Positions 1 through 9,592 of a stretch of 64,000 nt of DNA are shown here, one piece after another. Below the pieces are notes generated by a model. It was not told where the DNA came from and did not search any database. It saw only the letters and a program-made list of their open reading frames with translations. The position numbers were made by a program, and so were the translations under genes. The stretch lies in contig DXIE01000028.1 of assembly GCA_019113005.1 (NCBI GenBank), positions 97,747-161,746 on the forward strand, read 5' to 3'. Source of the DNA: Candidatus Butyricicoccus avistercoris. GTDB lineage: Bacteria; Bacillota; Clostridia; Oscillospirales; Butyricicoccaceae. Position 1 is the first letter of the stretch. The number at the start of each line of letters is the position of its first letter.

Positions 1-2
1 TA

Positions 3-565
3 ATAGCTTTTTTAAATGAAATTTTACATGATCATAAGGATAAAATTATTTCAGTTGAAACAAGAAATAAAGACATAGAGCCTTTAACAGATTCAACATT
101 GTGTATTAAAGCTACAACACAAAATAATCAAACCATAAATATAGAAATCAAAATTGATAATAATAGTAATAGTTCAAATCTAATACAACAATCAATGTAT
201 TACTGGTCTAAAGCCTATAACAGCCAGATAAAACCTCATAGTTCTTTTTCAAAGCTAAATACGGTCATATGTATTAATATTTTAGATTTTAATTGTATCC
301 CAGATACAAAAGATTTTCATAGCATTTATAGACTCGGAAATATGAATGGAACAGACGAATTAAGTAACCTTTTAGAAATACAATTTTTAGAAATTCCTAA
401 ATTAAGAGAACTTAATCCAAATGATAATAATAGCAACCTAGAAATCTGGACTGAGTTTTTAAGAAACCCAGAAAGTGAAGTTGTAAAAAAGCTGAATTAT
501 CTAACATAGAGTTGAAAAAAGCTAAGCAAGAGTTTTATAAAATAATTAATCATACAAAGTCTTAA
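3..565 (+). pseudogene. Rpn-family PD-(D/E)XK nuclease/putative transposase remnant (5' cut by window edge)
   Basis: The open frame begins before the window; the ORF-track start at 99 is an internal TTG and upstream codons continue the same protein. The stretch around CIKATTQNNQTINIEIKI matches the catalytic D...ExK-type strand pair of the Rpn/PDDEXK_2 family, and YYWSKAYNSQI and ICINILDFN follow in the family order. Members are nucleases linked to DNA mobilisation and RecA-independent recombination. The frame stops at 507-509, but the -1 frame continues with family-like IELKKAKQEFYKI to a stop at 563-565, so a single frameshift probably broke the C-terminus. The family is usually near 300 residues and this copy lacks most of its tail. 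I read it as a decayed accessory gene. The family call is fairly secure, the inactivation likely. Confidence 0.6.
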
Positions 566-576
566 ATAAAACAAGA

Positions 577-610
577 AACCGCTAACCTTAGTAGGAAAGC
601 GGTTATTTTT
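577..610 (+). terminator. Rho-independent terminator after the Rpn remnant
   Basis: A 7-bp perfect stem (AACCGCT / AGCGGTT) is followed by ATTTTTAT, directly downstream of the remnant frame. Confidence 0.6.
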
Positions 611-629
611 ATGTAAAAATATAAAAAAC

Positions 630-878
630 TTAATACTGCATATCTTCTGGTCTAATCTGAGATAGGGCTTTGATAAGCTCTAGAATAACGTCATATGATA
701 TTGTCATGCCTTTTAATGGTACTTTATCGGTTGAATTACCATTATTATTAGCTCAACAACAAATATCTACCTTTGGAATATTATTATTCCACTGAACAAT
801 ATTAATTTCAGTGGTTTTTCAATCATTAAATTTTGATAAAGCAGCAACTTCTTTTAAAATTTTATGTGTTAGTCTCAT
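630..878 (-). pseudogene. YdbC/PC4-like nucleic-acid-binding protein with two in-frame TGA codons
   Basis: Reading from ATG at 878, behind a strong AGGAGG, gives an 82-residue frame with the features of the YdbC/transcriptional coactivator p15 (PC4) fold: a first strand KxxEINIVQWNN, a second strand PKVDI and a third KGMTISYDVILELIKAL. Two codons are TGA, after KFND (819-821) and after DICC (753-755). Both fall where the family as I remember it has conserved tryptophans (GW before the first strand; DIRxW in the second). A third tryptophan, in VQW, is an ordinary TGG. The simplest reading is two TGG to TGA transitions in a dying gene; the alternative is a gene acquired from a replicon where TGA means Trp. 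Core genes in this window use TGA as stop. The ORF track misses this gene because of the stops. Confidence 0.55.
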
Positions 879-1124
879 AAGACTAACCTCCTTTCATCTT
901 ATATTTTAAATAATTATCTGCAAATTATTAAAACGTTATATAGCATTCACACATATAACTTAATTTCAATTTGCGTTTTAATTCATTTTACATTTTGAAA
1001 AAACTCCTTATTTTCTCTGTGATATAGTTGCCAAACTATAAAACACCATGGAGGTTTTATTTTATCAATTTTTTATTTAATCATATTAGAATGGAGAGGT
1101 TTATTAAGCCTAAATGCAAACAAA
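879..1124. other. Intergenic region, no gene seen
   Basis: It carries the promoter side of the PC4-like gene. A perfect hairpin (TATAGTT-GCCA-AACTATA) lies at 1023-1040, without a U-tract on either strand. Nothing else is supported. Confidence 0.4.
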
Positions 1125-1164
1125 AGCTCACATATTCGATACTATTATACCGAATATGTGAGCT
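1125..1164 (-). terminator. Terminator of the glycan ligase operon
   Basis: A 14-bp perfect inverted repeat (AGCTCACATATTCG / CGAATATGTGAGCT) is followed on the minus strand by TTTTGTTTG, 50 bp past the ligase stop codon. Confidence 0.85.
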
Positions 1165-1215
1165 ACTAAAATTTTTGCTAACAATATTAAATTAATTAAA
1201 TTCTATAAATAAGAG

Positions 1216-3579
1216 TTATTTATTAATTCCCATCATTTGAATGAAGGTGTTAATCATATCAGATAAGACAATCTGTCCCATATTTTGGCTGTTCCATTCT
1301 TGTAACATATCATATATGTTTTTCATTCTTGATATATATTCATCTTCACCAATATAATAGTTAACCATCAAAGTGAACGCCTGCTCCCATTTTTCTTGGT
1401 CTGATGCACCATAGGCTAGATATTTTTCAATCATATCAAAACCATCATCTATATTGCCATTCGAGAAATAATATTCTGCAAGTACAATCGGAACTGTGTT
1501 AGAATCAAGACTTTTAAGATGCTTTGCATATATATCCGCCTGCTTCTTTATCTCTGTTTGTGTTTCATCTATACCTATTGCACTATATACATAAGATGTC
1601 ATATAGTCAGCCCATTCAAAACGGTCAAGTTTTATTGCAGATACAAGTGAATCTAAACTCTGTTCTTTATCAACTTTATACCTCGCATAGATATTGCCAA
1701 GCATTAATCCAGCATATACTATCATAAGTATTGCAATAATTAATGTAATCCAGTTTTTAATATTATCACTTATCTTTTTTAACGACAATGTGTCGCCACA
1801 ACATAAAGTAATAAGTCCAAAAATACCAAATGCCATTGGCAAATAAGAGTACATAGAAAATATAACTTCAACAGCTGCATGTCCTGCCATAAATACCAAT
1901 GCACCGCCAAGGGCTGCGGTTAATGGATTACTTTGTTCTTCTGATTTACGTCTTGTTTGTACAACTGCCACTGCTGATGTACCTAAAACGCCAACAAAAA
2001 GAACCAAACCTATAACGCCAACTTCAACCAGTGATTGTATATAATGGTTATGAGCATATTTTGTTTCATAGAAAAATTCTTGAACGCTTACTACTGCATT
2101 TTCATATGCACCCATGCCTAAACCAATTACAGGGCTACGCTTAAATAATTTCATACCATCTTCAAAGAACACAGTACGTTGAATCGCATTTTGGTTTGCC
2201 CATAGACCTTGCATACGATTTGAAATAAAATCTGGCAGTAACTTATATTTTAATGGGAATGAGTACGAACCAGCATCACCATTAAATACAGCTTCTTCAA
2301 TAGTCACATTTGCATCAGAGCTAAAGTTTGCATAAATTACAATACTATCTTCTGGAACTTCAAATACTGCACCATCTGCAACACCTTGATAAATTACAGT
2401 ATTAGTATGCATCATAGTATCTTCTTTATTTTGTGACTCAATAGTAACATTAACTGGTGCATCAGATTTAACTGATAGTGTATATGTACCAGCATCAGGA
2501 TACTGAGAACGTCGAAATGTTTCACCTATATTAAGTGTAGCCTCACCTGTAACATTCATAGCTACAACTGCAAATACACCTAATAATACAAACATTAAAG
2601 CAATAATTATAGGAATTAATTTTATATGCTTTTGCAGTTTGCCAGCTATTTTTTGACCTACAAATTTATCTAATAGGCAAAGCATTACACACCCTACAAT
2701 CGCACAAATTAGAGGAACAGGTCTTGGTTCAGTCCATGCTGTAAAAGATGTTGCAGAAATCGCAAAAGCTGAGATTACTGACAAAATCAGTGTTTCAACC
2801 ATGAGTACAAGAGAAGAACCCCTGTTTCTATCTAAAATCAGATATACTATAAATCCAAGTAAAATCATACCACTTGCACCCATTGAAAATGCAAGTAAAA
2901 AGGCCATTGCGTTTAAAAACAAACAACAAATATGATATATTCTTTCTTTTTGAGTAGATGTAATAGCTAAACCAAGAGATAAAAATACACCAATACCCAT
3001 ACAACCAGCAAATACATTAGGATTTTGGAAGATAGATATCATTCTTATTCCTTCTTCTACTGGTGCTATATTAGCATAATCATCTGTAAACAATCCAAAA
3101 AAGCTTAATACTGGTGTACTGATAATATGTGTAGATAAAAAGTCAATGCTTACAAGACCTGCAACTGCTGATGCACCGCTAATAATAGATGCAAAGCCAC
3201 GACCTAACTTTTTCTTTTCACCGTTTGCAAATGCAAGAGCAAATATTACTATGCTAAATGATGTCAGCAATAACTCAAAACCTTTAAGAGCAAATTTACC
3301 TGATACAGCATATAAAGTTGATATACCATTCATCGTTATCCACAAGGTCAACACCATAAACGGTATTGATAAACGGCTTCTTATAACTGACCATTTCATA
3401 AAAATCACCACAATGGCACATAAAAGCATTAATATTGATACCGTTTTAGCTGTGGATGCGGTACTTAATACCATAACCGAAAAGTATGCCAATACACCCA
3501 AAATAAGCAAAATAATTTTTTTAGTCTCTATTATTTGCTTATCTGAGTAAATACTTGATGAATTTGGGTTTTGATTCAT
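1216..3579 (-). CDS. O-antigen-ligase-like polytopic membrane protein (Wzy_C family)
   Basis: This 787-residue protein has ten or more hydrophobic segments and the Wzy_C hallmark late in the membrane part: GLGMGAYENAVV, then YAHNHYIQSLVEVGVIGL, containing the NH pair typical of WaaL/Wzy ligases and polymerases. Such enzymes transfer or polymerise lipid-linked glycan on the outer face of the membrane. Between roughly residues 345 and 450 lies a soluble beta-rich insertion. The last ~150 residues are helical and TPR-like, both common decorations in Gram-positive members. ATG 3579 has GGAGGGG upstream. It is the last gene of a three-gene glycan operon with the WcaJ-type transferase and the GT4. 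The family is clear; the substrate and whether it ligates or polymerises are unknown. Confidence 0.85.
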   Translation of the reverse strand: MNQNPNSSSIYSDKQIIETKKIILLILGVLAYFSVMVLSTASTAKTVSILMLLCAIVVIFMKWSVIRSRLSIPFMVLTLWITMNGISTLYAVSGKFALKGFELLLTSFSIVIFALAFANGEKKKLGRGFASIISGASAVAGLVSIDFLSTHIISTPVLSFFGLFTDDYANIAPVEEGIRMISIFQNPNVFAGCMGIGVFLSLGLAITSTQKERIYHICCLFLNAMAFLLAFSMGASGMILLGFIVYLILDRNRGSSLVLMVETLILSVISAFAISATSFTAWTEPRPVPLICAIVGCVMLCLLDKFVGQKIAGKLQKHIKLIPIIIALMFVLLGVFAVVAMNVTGEATLNIGETFRRSQYPDAGTYTLSVKSDAPVNVTIESQNKEDTMMHTNTVIYQGVADGAVFEVPEDSIVIYANFSSDANVTIEEAVFNGDAGSYSFPLKYKLLPDFISNRMQGLWANQNAIQRTVFFEDGMKLFKRSPVIGLGMGAYENAVVSVQEFFYETKYAHNHYIQSLVEVGVIGLVLFVGVLGTSAVAVVQTRRKSEEQSNPLTAALGGALVFMAGHAAVEVIFSMYSYLPMAFGIFGLITLCCGDTLSLKKISDNIKNWITLIIAILMIVYAGLMLGNIYARYKVDKEQSLDSLVSAIKLDRFEWADYMTSYVYSAIGIDETQTEIKKQADIYAKHLKSLDSNTVPIVLAEYYFSNGNIDDGFDMIEKYLAYGASDQEKWEQAFTLMVNYYIGEDEYISRMKNIYDMLQEWNSQNMGQIVLSDMINTFIQMMGINK

Positions 3580-3662
3580 TATATAATTCCCCTCCCATAC
3601 AATACTATATACTATGTCATCATATCACAATTTAACATATTAGTCCATTTATAACAAAATTT

Positions 3663-5045
3663 TTACGATAACTTTTCTTTATTTATCATGCCACCAAACA
3701 CTGTCATAAATAAAATTTTAATATCAAAAAATATTGTCCAATTTTCTATATAGTATATATCATGCTCTATTCGCTTTTTTATAGAAGTATCTCCCCTAAA
3801 TCCGTTTACTTGTGCCCAACCTGTAATTCCTGGGCGTACTTGATGTTTTACCATATAAAGTGGTATCTCCTCTTTAAACTTATCAACAAAGTGAGGAAGT
3901 TCAGGACGTGGACCTACCAAACTCATATCGCCTTTAAGCACATTAAAAAACTGTGGAAGTTCATCTATTGAGCACTTGCGAATAAAAGCACCAAATTTAG
4001 TTTTTCTTGGGTCTTTATTTTTACTCCAACCAGTAGTTTGAGTATTATTTACTCGCATTGAGCGAAATTTATACATTTTAAATTTCTTTTTATTAAGTCC
4101 AACACGTTCTTGCTTAAATATAACTGGTCCAGGAGAAGAAAGTTTAACACCAATAGCAGCAAAAATCATAATAGGAGAAGTTAAAATTATCAATATAATT
4201 GAGCCTATTATATCAACTAAACGTTTTAAAACTGCATTTAACCAGTTATCAAGCGGTATATGTCTAATATTCATAAGAGGTATACCATCTATATTATCAA
4301 ATTCAGGATTAGATGGCATATATTCCGCATAAAATGGTATAAGCGATAACTTAACACCTTCTTTTTCACATACATCTATAATATCTTTAGTATAAAATAC
4401 CTGTTCAGGTGAAAGTGCCGCTACAACTTCATCTGTATGATTTTTAGATACTATTCTTGATAAGTTATCTATTTTTCCATAGTACAATATATTAGCTATA
4501 AATGGTCTATCTGCAACATATCCATCTATTGTATATCCAAAATCTTTTTGTGTGCTTATTTTTTCTGCATAATCAAGTGCCATTTTACCATCACCAACAA
4601 GCACAACATGCTTTAAGTTATATCCTTTACTTCTATAATAACGAAGTGTATACCTTAAAGCCATTCTTTTTATACTTGATACAGTAAATGAAATGACAAA
4701 GAAAAGTATAAGAGTACCTCTTGAAAAGTGAACCTCTTTATAAAGAAACAATGCTGTTTGAATGAGTATAAAATCCAATACACATGCTAATAAGAGTCGC
4801 CATAATTCCCAGTGCAAACGCTTATTTCTAAGCGACTCATATAAACCCATAGTTGCTAATATTGCTAAATGAATAGGAATAACAATTAGAACTAATTTTA
4901 TATAACTATCAAGTGGAACGGTTACAACACCATTATCAAATAAATGAAATCGAGTCCAGAATGAAACAGGCATAGATATAAATAAAATAATTGCATCTAG
5001 GAATATATTTATATAATTTAATGTTTTTTGATTTTCCTTAATCAT
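3663..5045 (-). CDS. Polyprenyl-phosphate sugar-1-phosphate transferase (WcaJ/PssY family)
   Basis: This 460-residue protein starts glycan assembly by moving a sugar-1-phosphate onto undecaprenyl phosphate. It has four or five N-terminal membrane helices, a central Rossmann-like CoA-binding-type domain (HVVLVGDGKMALDYA), another hydrophobic segment, and the C-terminal bacterial sugar transferase domain with FKQERVGLNKKKFKMYKFRSM, DELPQFFNVLKGDMSLVGPRP and RPGITGWAQVNG. The length is normal for the long WcaJ type. ATG 5045 overlaps the TGA of the upstream GT4 (ATGA), so the two are translationally coupled. The sugar, often glucose or galactose in this family, cannot be read from the sequence. 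Confidence 0.92.
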   Translation of the reverse strand: MIKENQKTLNYINIFLDAIILFISMPVSFWTRFHLFDNGVVTVPLDSYIKLVLIVIPIHLAILATMGLYESLRNKRLHWELWRLLLACVLDFILIQTALFLYKEVHFSRGTLILFFVISFTVSSIKRMALRYTLRYYRSKGYNLKHVVLVGDGKMALDYAEKISTQKDFGYTIDGYVADRPFIANILYYGKIDNLSRIVSKNHTDEVVAALSPEQVFYTKDIIDVCEKEGVKLSLIPFYAEYMPSNPEFDNIDGIPLMNIRHIPLDNWLNAVLKRLVDIIGSIILIILTSPIMIFAAIGVKLSSPGPVIFKQERVGLNKKKFKMYKFRSMRVNNTQTTGWSKNKDPRKTKFGAFIRKCSIDELPQFFNVLKGDMSLVGPRPELPHFVDKFKEEIPLYMVKHQVRPGITGWAQVNGFRGDTSIKKRIEHDIYYIENWTIFFDIKILFMTVFGGMINKEKLS

Positions 5046-6163
5046 ATATATTCTACCACCCTAATATCTGGTAATAACTTTTTATATTCATTCATAACAT
5101 CAGGCAAAACATTTTCTAATAAATATGGCTCTATCACCTTTTTGGCATGTTCACCTAACTGAATTTTCAATGCTTTATTATTATATATTCTAAGTATTTG
5201 CTCTGCACAAGTTTCAAAATCACCATAATTATATAACAATCCTGCACCTGTTTTTTCAAGCAAATCTGTGTGTCCCTTTATTTTGCTTGCTACTATTGGA
5301 AGTCCATTATACATTGCCTCCATTATATTAAAAGGTAAACCTTCGCTTTTACTTGATGAAACCGCCAAGTCAGCTATTGGATAATATAATGACATTTTAA
5401 CTTGACCTACAAAATATATTCTGTGTGCTAACCCTAAGCTATATGCATACTGCTTGCACTGCTCAAGCAAGTCCCCTTGTCCCGCTAAAATTAGTACAAT
5501 ATCTTCGGGAAGTCTTGTAAGTGCATCTATTAACACATGCTGACTTTTTCTTTTTGAAAATTCAGCTGCATATATTAACACAAATTTATCTTCACCTATG
5601 CCAAGTTCTTTTTTGATATTCTCACTTTGTTTGTGTGTTACAAGTTTTTTGCTATCTAAACCCATACCTTTTATATAACTCACACATTTGCTTAGCTTAT
5701 GTTTTTTTGCATAGTCTGTATCCCACTCATTCATAGTCATAAGCAAATCTGTAACTGGTGCAACAAATTTTTCTGCACTACTTAAAATTAAATTCTTTTT
5801 ATGTGTTTCTAACTCGTTAAATAGGTAGCCGTGTGCAGTATTTGCAACAATCGGACGATTTTTAATGCCCATAACTGCAAGACGTGTAAAAAATGATGCA
5901 AGCGATGTATGACAACTTACAAGCACATATTTATTTGTTAGTATAATCTTTCGAAGCTCGACAATAGCCTTTATATTTTGGGGTGATGTCATACTTTTTT
6001 CAAAAGGTACATGATATACATAATCTGCATATGGGATTTCCATTTTAGCTCCCCCACATGCAACATCTACTCTAAAACCCTGTCGTTTAAACTCTTTTAT
6101 ATATGGCAAGTGAAAATTTATAATATGCGAATATGTAGAGGCTGTAAATAAAATACTCCGCAT
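5042..6163 (-). CDS. Glycosyltransferase family 4
   Basis: This is a 373-residue GT-B fold enzyme. The N-terminal half begins MRSILFTASTYSHIINFHLP, typical of GT4 enzymes that act on lipid-linked glycans. The C-terminal half carries LILAGQGDL and the EX7E-type motif in SKSEGLPFNIMEAMYNG. ATG 6163 has AAGGAG six to seven bases upstream. It is first in the operon and probably adds the second sugar after the WcaJ-type step. The donor is unknown. Confidence 0.88.
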   Translation of the reverse strand: MRSILFTASTYSHIINFHLPYIKEFKRQGFRVDVACGGAKMEIPYADYVYHVPFEKSMTSPQNIKAIVELRKIILTNKYVLVSCHTSLASFFTRLAVMGIKNRPIVANTAHGYLFNELETHKKNLILSSAEKFVAPVTDLLMTMNEWDTDYAKKHKLSKCVSYIKGMGLDSKKLVTHKQSENIKKELGIGEDKFVLIYAAEFSKRKSQHVLIDALTRLPEDIVLILAGQGDLLEQCKQYAYSLGLAHRIYFVGQVKMSLYYPIADLAVSSSKSEGLPFNIMEAMYNGLPIVASKIKGHTDLLEKTGAGLLYNYGDFETCAEQILRIYNNKALKIQLGEHAKKVIEPYLLENVLPDVMNEYKKLLPDIRVVEYI

Positions 6164-8066
6164 AAACTTTTCTCCTTTTATGCTATATTTACTCTTATTT
6201 TTTACTATTTTCGATTATATCTGTGCTATTATATCATATTTTTATATAATATTAAAGAGCAAACAGTATTAACTAATTCCCTATTGTTAGCATTACTTAA
6301 ATATATACTTATAAGCCTAGACAAATATCACAAGATAGAAGAAAAGTAAAATTGAAATATTTATACTATACTTGATATTTTATTTCATACTTATAGATAT
6401 TATCAGTTTACTTCCTATAGCTTTATAAAACCACTTAACTTCCTTAATATAATTCAGTTTTTCAGTCAGTATACTATCATTAAACCAGAAAATTTTAAAT
6501 ATAAATATGAACTTTTAAATACAAAAAACATATTTTTAAATTAATAGTATCTATCACAAAACCAACAAAAAGCGACAATATATCTTTAAATTTAAATTTT
6601 GAAACAACTTAATCATTAGTTGTCATAATAAAATTATAAATTATATCGCCCGTTTTTTCAGTTCAAACAAATAACTCTATTTACTTTCCTTATAAATATG
6701 TATTAAAACTTCAAATTATAGCTATATGCTATTATTATAACTCATAATACCAAGTAATGTTTCTGATTCAACATAAGTAAATTATGAGAAATTATTTAAA
6801 TATCTAGTTATCAAGAATACTCTATAATAACTCTACTATTAACATATGTTTTTATTATATTAAGCTAAATTATTAAACATAAATATCTATCTGATGTCGT
6901 TGTTAGATGCTAGTTGAATGAATATTGAGAACTTTATTTGTAAATTATTACTTATTAAATCTATCACTTGGTAATAACTTAATTATATTGAACAAATGCT
7001 CTATAATATCTCTTGTTTTATATTTTTTAAATACCAATTATTTCAATGAAAACTCTATATAAATTCCACCATAAATATATAGTTTTATTTGGAGTTGCTC
7101 AGTAAGTTTATAATTTGTTAATAGTTATATATTTTATAATAAAATATATATTATGATACACATTGAGAATTAAAATATATTTATTATCAAGTGTATGTCT
7201 TATTTCACTAACCTTATCTATGTTTAAATTGACATTTAAATATAATGATTTTGCATTGTTTTTATATTGTCATTTTTTATACTATTTATGTACTTTTTAT
7301 ATATCATTCTTAGACATTAATTCTTACTTTTATACACTGTTTATTATTTATATTTTTTCATACATCTAATAAATACTTATCTTTTAAAAATTTATATTAA
7401 ACCGCTCCATTTCAATTTAAATCTTAAAGAATAATATTTTAATATGATTTATTACATTAAACCAATTTTTTTATATATTTATATTATTGCAAACCTAATA
7501 TCCTAAAGTAATTCATTACCTAGCCTACAGTTTGGTATTATTTATCCCATAATATTCCTATCAGCTTCAAATATAAAAATTTTTACAAGCAGTTTAAAAT
7601 TGGATTGTCAATTATTGTTTTCAATAAATATATATCTTATATAAATAGTTTAGATCATTAGATATAAATACATATAAATTTCTTAAATACCGAAGAAACA
7701 TAATATATCATTCAGAAAACTTGCATATAATAATATATAGCTTTTTTAAAATTTTTAATTTATACTTACATGACATTTCTTTCTTAGTTTGACTAAGGCT
7801 AATTGAGATATTATATTCATCATTATATACTCCTTAAAAGTTTTGCATACAATATAGTACAGGCTTTTCTAACAAATCAAAATTTTATACTAAAATGATT
7901 TTTTTAACTACTATAAATATAACCAATCTAACTGTGCTATAAGCTTCAATTATATACATCTCAAAATATTGCATATAATAAAATATAAATTTTTCTCAGT
8001 AATACAAGTTAAATAAAAAGTTGCTTTTTATAGATAAAGATATTTATTATACTTTAATTTTATTAG
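6164..8066. other. Long very AT-rich non-coding stretch
   Basis: About 1.9 kb with no credible coding frame on either strand. The only ORF-track entry (7163-7369) is a random-looking hydrophobic frame without a ribosome binding site. Its 6164-6250 end has TATAAT-like sequences on the minus strand that could serve the GT4 operon. The rest is poly-A/T-rich, with three spaced copies of a short motif near its right end (separate entry). It looks like a decayed accessory region or a boundary of foreign DNA. Confidence 0.5.
7703..8003 (+). repeat. Three degenerate copies of a TTGCATA-centred motif, spaced about 122-126 bp
   Basis: TTGCATATAATAATATA (7721), TTTGCATACAATATAGTA (7842) and TTGCATATAATAAAATA (7969) share flanks (a short AAAA tract before, CTTTTT or TTTTTCT after). 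An inverted fourth copy, TATTATATGCAAAA, lies at 12999-13012 upstream of the ATPase gene. The copies contain TATAAT-like hexamers and could be promoters or a regulator site, but base composition alone makes such matches easier, so confidence is low. Confidence 0.3.
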
Positions 8067-8081
8067 AAAGGATTGATAAAA

Positions 8082-8405
8082 ATGACAAATATTCTTAAAG
8101 AAGAAAAGTATAAAAGCATAACTATTAATGGAAAAGACTATATTATACAATTAAATAAAGATCAAACTTTATTGTCAACTTATTTATCTACATCATTAGA
8201 TATATCTGCCCAACATTTACATAAAATTCTTATGAAACTAGATATAGTGGACAAAATAGGACATCTTTATTTTCTCAAAGGTACACATAAGCACCCAAAT
8301 TATGAAACATTTAAGGGGTCTCAGCATTTATGGACTTTAGATGGTGCAATTTATCTTATAAAAATTTTAGTCGAAAATGATTATAAAAACATTAAAATCA
8401 ACTGA
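8082..8405 (+). CDS. Small protein resembling a phage antirepressor KilA-C (ANT) domain
   Basis: This is a 107-residue protein. The ORF track starts at TTG 8073, but AAAGGA at 8067-8072 is correctly placed for ATG 8082, which I use. The middle, LDISAQHLHKILMKLDIV, looks like the helix-turn-helix part of KilA-C domains (SAQKLNKLLHELG type). HLWTLDGAIYLIKIL resembles the WTxxGxxFI segment near the end of that domain. Phage antirepressors carry this domain C-terminal to a Bro or AntA part; here it stands alone. It sits among mobile-element remnants, which suits a prophage origin. The match is by eye to short motifs, so the family call is tentative. Confidence 0.4.
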   Translation: MTNILKEEKYKSITINGKDYIIQLNKDQTLLSTYLSTSLDISAQHLHKILMKLDIVDKIGHLYFLKGTHKHPNYETFKGSQHLWTLDGAIYLIKILVENDYKNIKIN

Positions 8406-8690
8406 TTTTGGAGTAGTTCTTCTCAAAACTAATATTTTTAGTATTATAATATTTCTTTTTTAATCTACTTGTAAATATATTACTATATAAAATTTCTTAT
8501 TTTCTATAAGAACTAATATCGAAATTTATTTAAAATTATATCTATTAAAATAACGCAAAATAATATAAACTACACAAAGGAAATCAGCATAATTTTGTCA
8601 CTAATTAGCAAAAAGTATTATACTATATTTTTATAATGATGGATTATAAAATTAAGTGCAACAAAAAGCCCACAAGTAAGTTGAAATATA

Positions 8691-9169
8691 GTCAATAAAG
8701 TGGACACAAAGTTAAGATTTTTTGCAAATTTGTTTTTCAAATTGACAAGGGCTGACCCAACCAATAGCAGAATGTATTCGTTTAGCATTGTAATACAACT
8801 CAATATATTTAAAAATATCCATGCGGGCTTGTTCGAGATTATCATAATTTGAATCCTGAACAAGCTCTCTTTTTAATATTCTGTAAAACGATTACATCAA
8901 AGCATTGTCATATGGATTACCTTTTCTGCCCATACTTTGACGAAAGCCATAACGAATACACATTGACTGGAATCGTTGCCCCGTATATTGGCAACTGCAA
9001 TTTGTATTGATGATTAACCCTGTGGGTGGATGCCCCTACCGATTACTTGATTTAAGGCAGATAGTACCAAAGCATCACGAATTCGGGTATCAATAGCCCA
9101 ACCAAGTACCTTCCTAGAGAATATATCAATAAAAACGGCTAAATACAGCCAACTGAAATGATAAAATGA
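8691..9169 (-). pseudogene. IS3-family transposase (orfB) remnant
   Basis: The minus strand encodes the C-terminal half of an IS3-type DDE integrase core: WLYLAVFIDIFSRKVLGWAI, then after a 1-nt loss near 9018 a continuation equivalent to CQYTGQRFQSMCIRYG, then KGNPYDNALM with TAA where the catalytic glutamate of ALMESFYR belongs, and LKRELVQDSNYDNLEQAR to the end. The left boundary near 8691 keeps an IS3-like terminus, TGTCCACTTTATTGAC on the minus strand. The N-terminal part is gone, cut where the next IS begins at about 9170. It is inactive. Confidence 0.8.
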
Positions 9170-9232
9170 TGGTAGACACAAAAAAGTGTTTGCCATCATT
9201 TTTTGTTAATATAAAAATAGGAGATGAAATAT

Positions 9233-9592
9233 ATGGGAAGACCAAAAGGCGGAAAGAATATAAACCATAGCAAGGAAGAAAAGTTAATATTGGTTAGAAG
9301 AAATTTATCTGGTGAAAGTCTAAAAAGTTTAGACAGAGAAACTGGTATACATAATTCACAAATAAGTAAATGGACAAAACAGTATCTGGAATGAGGAGAA
9401 GAAGCACTTATAAATAAATGAAAACCAGGCAATCCACTTGCTAAATATTATAGGAAAAAGTCACTTACCACTATTGAAGAATTAGAATTTAAGATATTAA
9501 AGTTCGAAAGAGAATTGTTAAAAAAAGATAGTAAAATTTTAAGATTAAAAAAATCCATAGAACTAGAAAGGGGCGATGTAAGAAGAAAATAA
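9233..9592 (+). pseudogene. IS150-like orfA (helix-turn-helix subunit), two in-frame TGA codons
   Basis: From ATG 9233, with AGGAGATG upstream, the frame reads MGRPKGGKNINHSKEEK, an N-terminal helix-turn-helix region (SLKSLDRETGIHNSQISKW) and a C-terminal leucine-rich coiled region. TGA at 9392-9394 (after KQYLE) and 9419-9421 (after INK, before KPGNP) interrupt it. In related proteins these positions are Tyr/Arg/Gly-like and Lys/Arg, not Trp, so these stops look like ordinary mutations. The stop at 9590-9592 precedes the expected frameshift into orfB. Confidence 0.7.

Noticed and set aside
7163-7369. 68-aa hydrophobic ORF in the AT-rich gap
   Set aside because: No ribosome binding site, Phe/Tyr/Leu/Ile-rich composition expected from random AT-rich DNA, and no recognisable motif.
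8618-8863. 81-aa minus-strand ORF
   Set aside because: It is an out-of-frame reading of the IS3 orfB remnant; the transposase motifs are in another frame.
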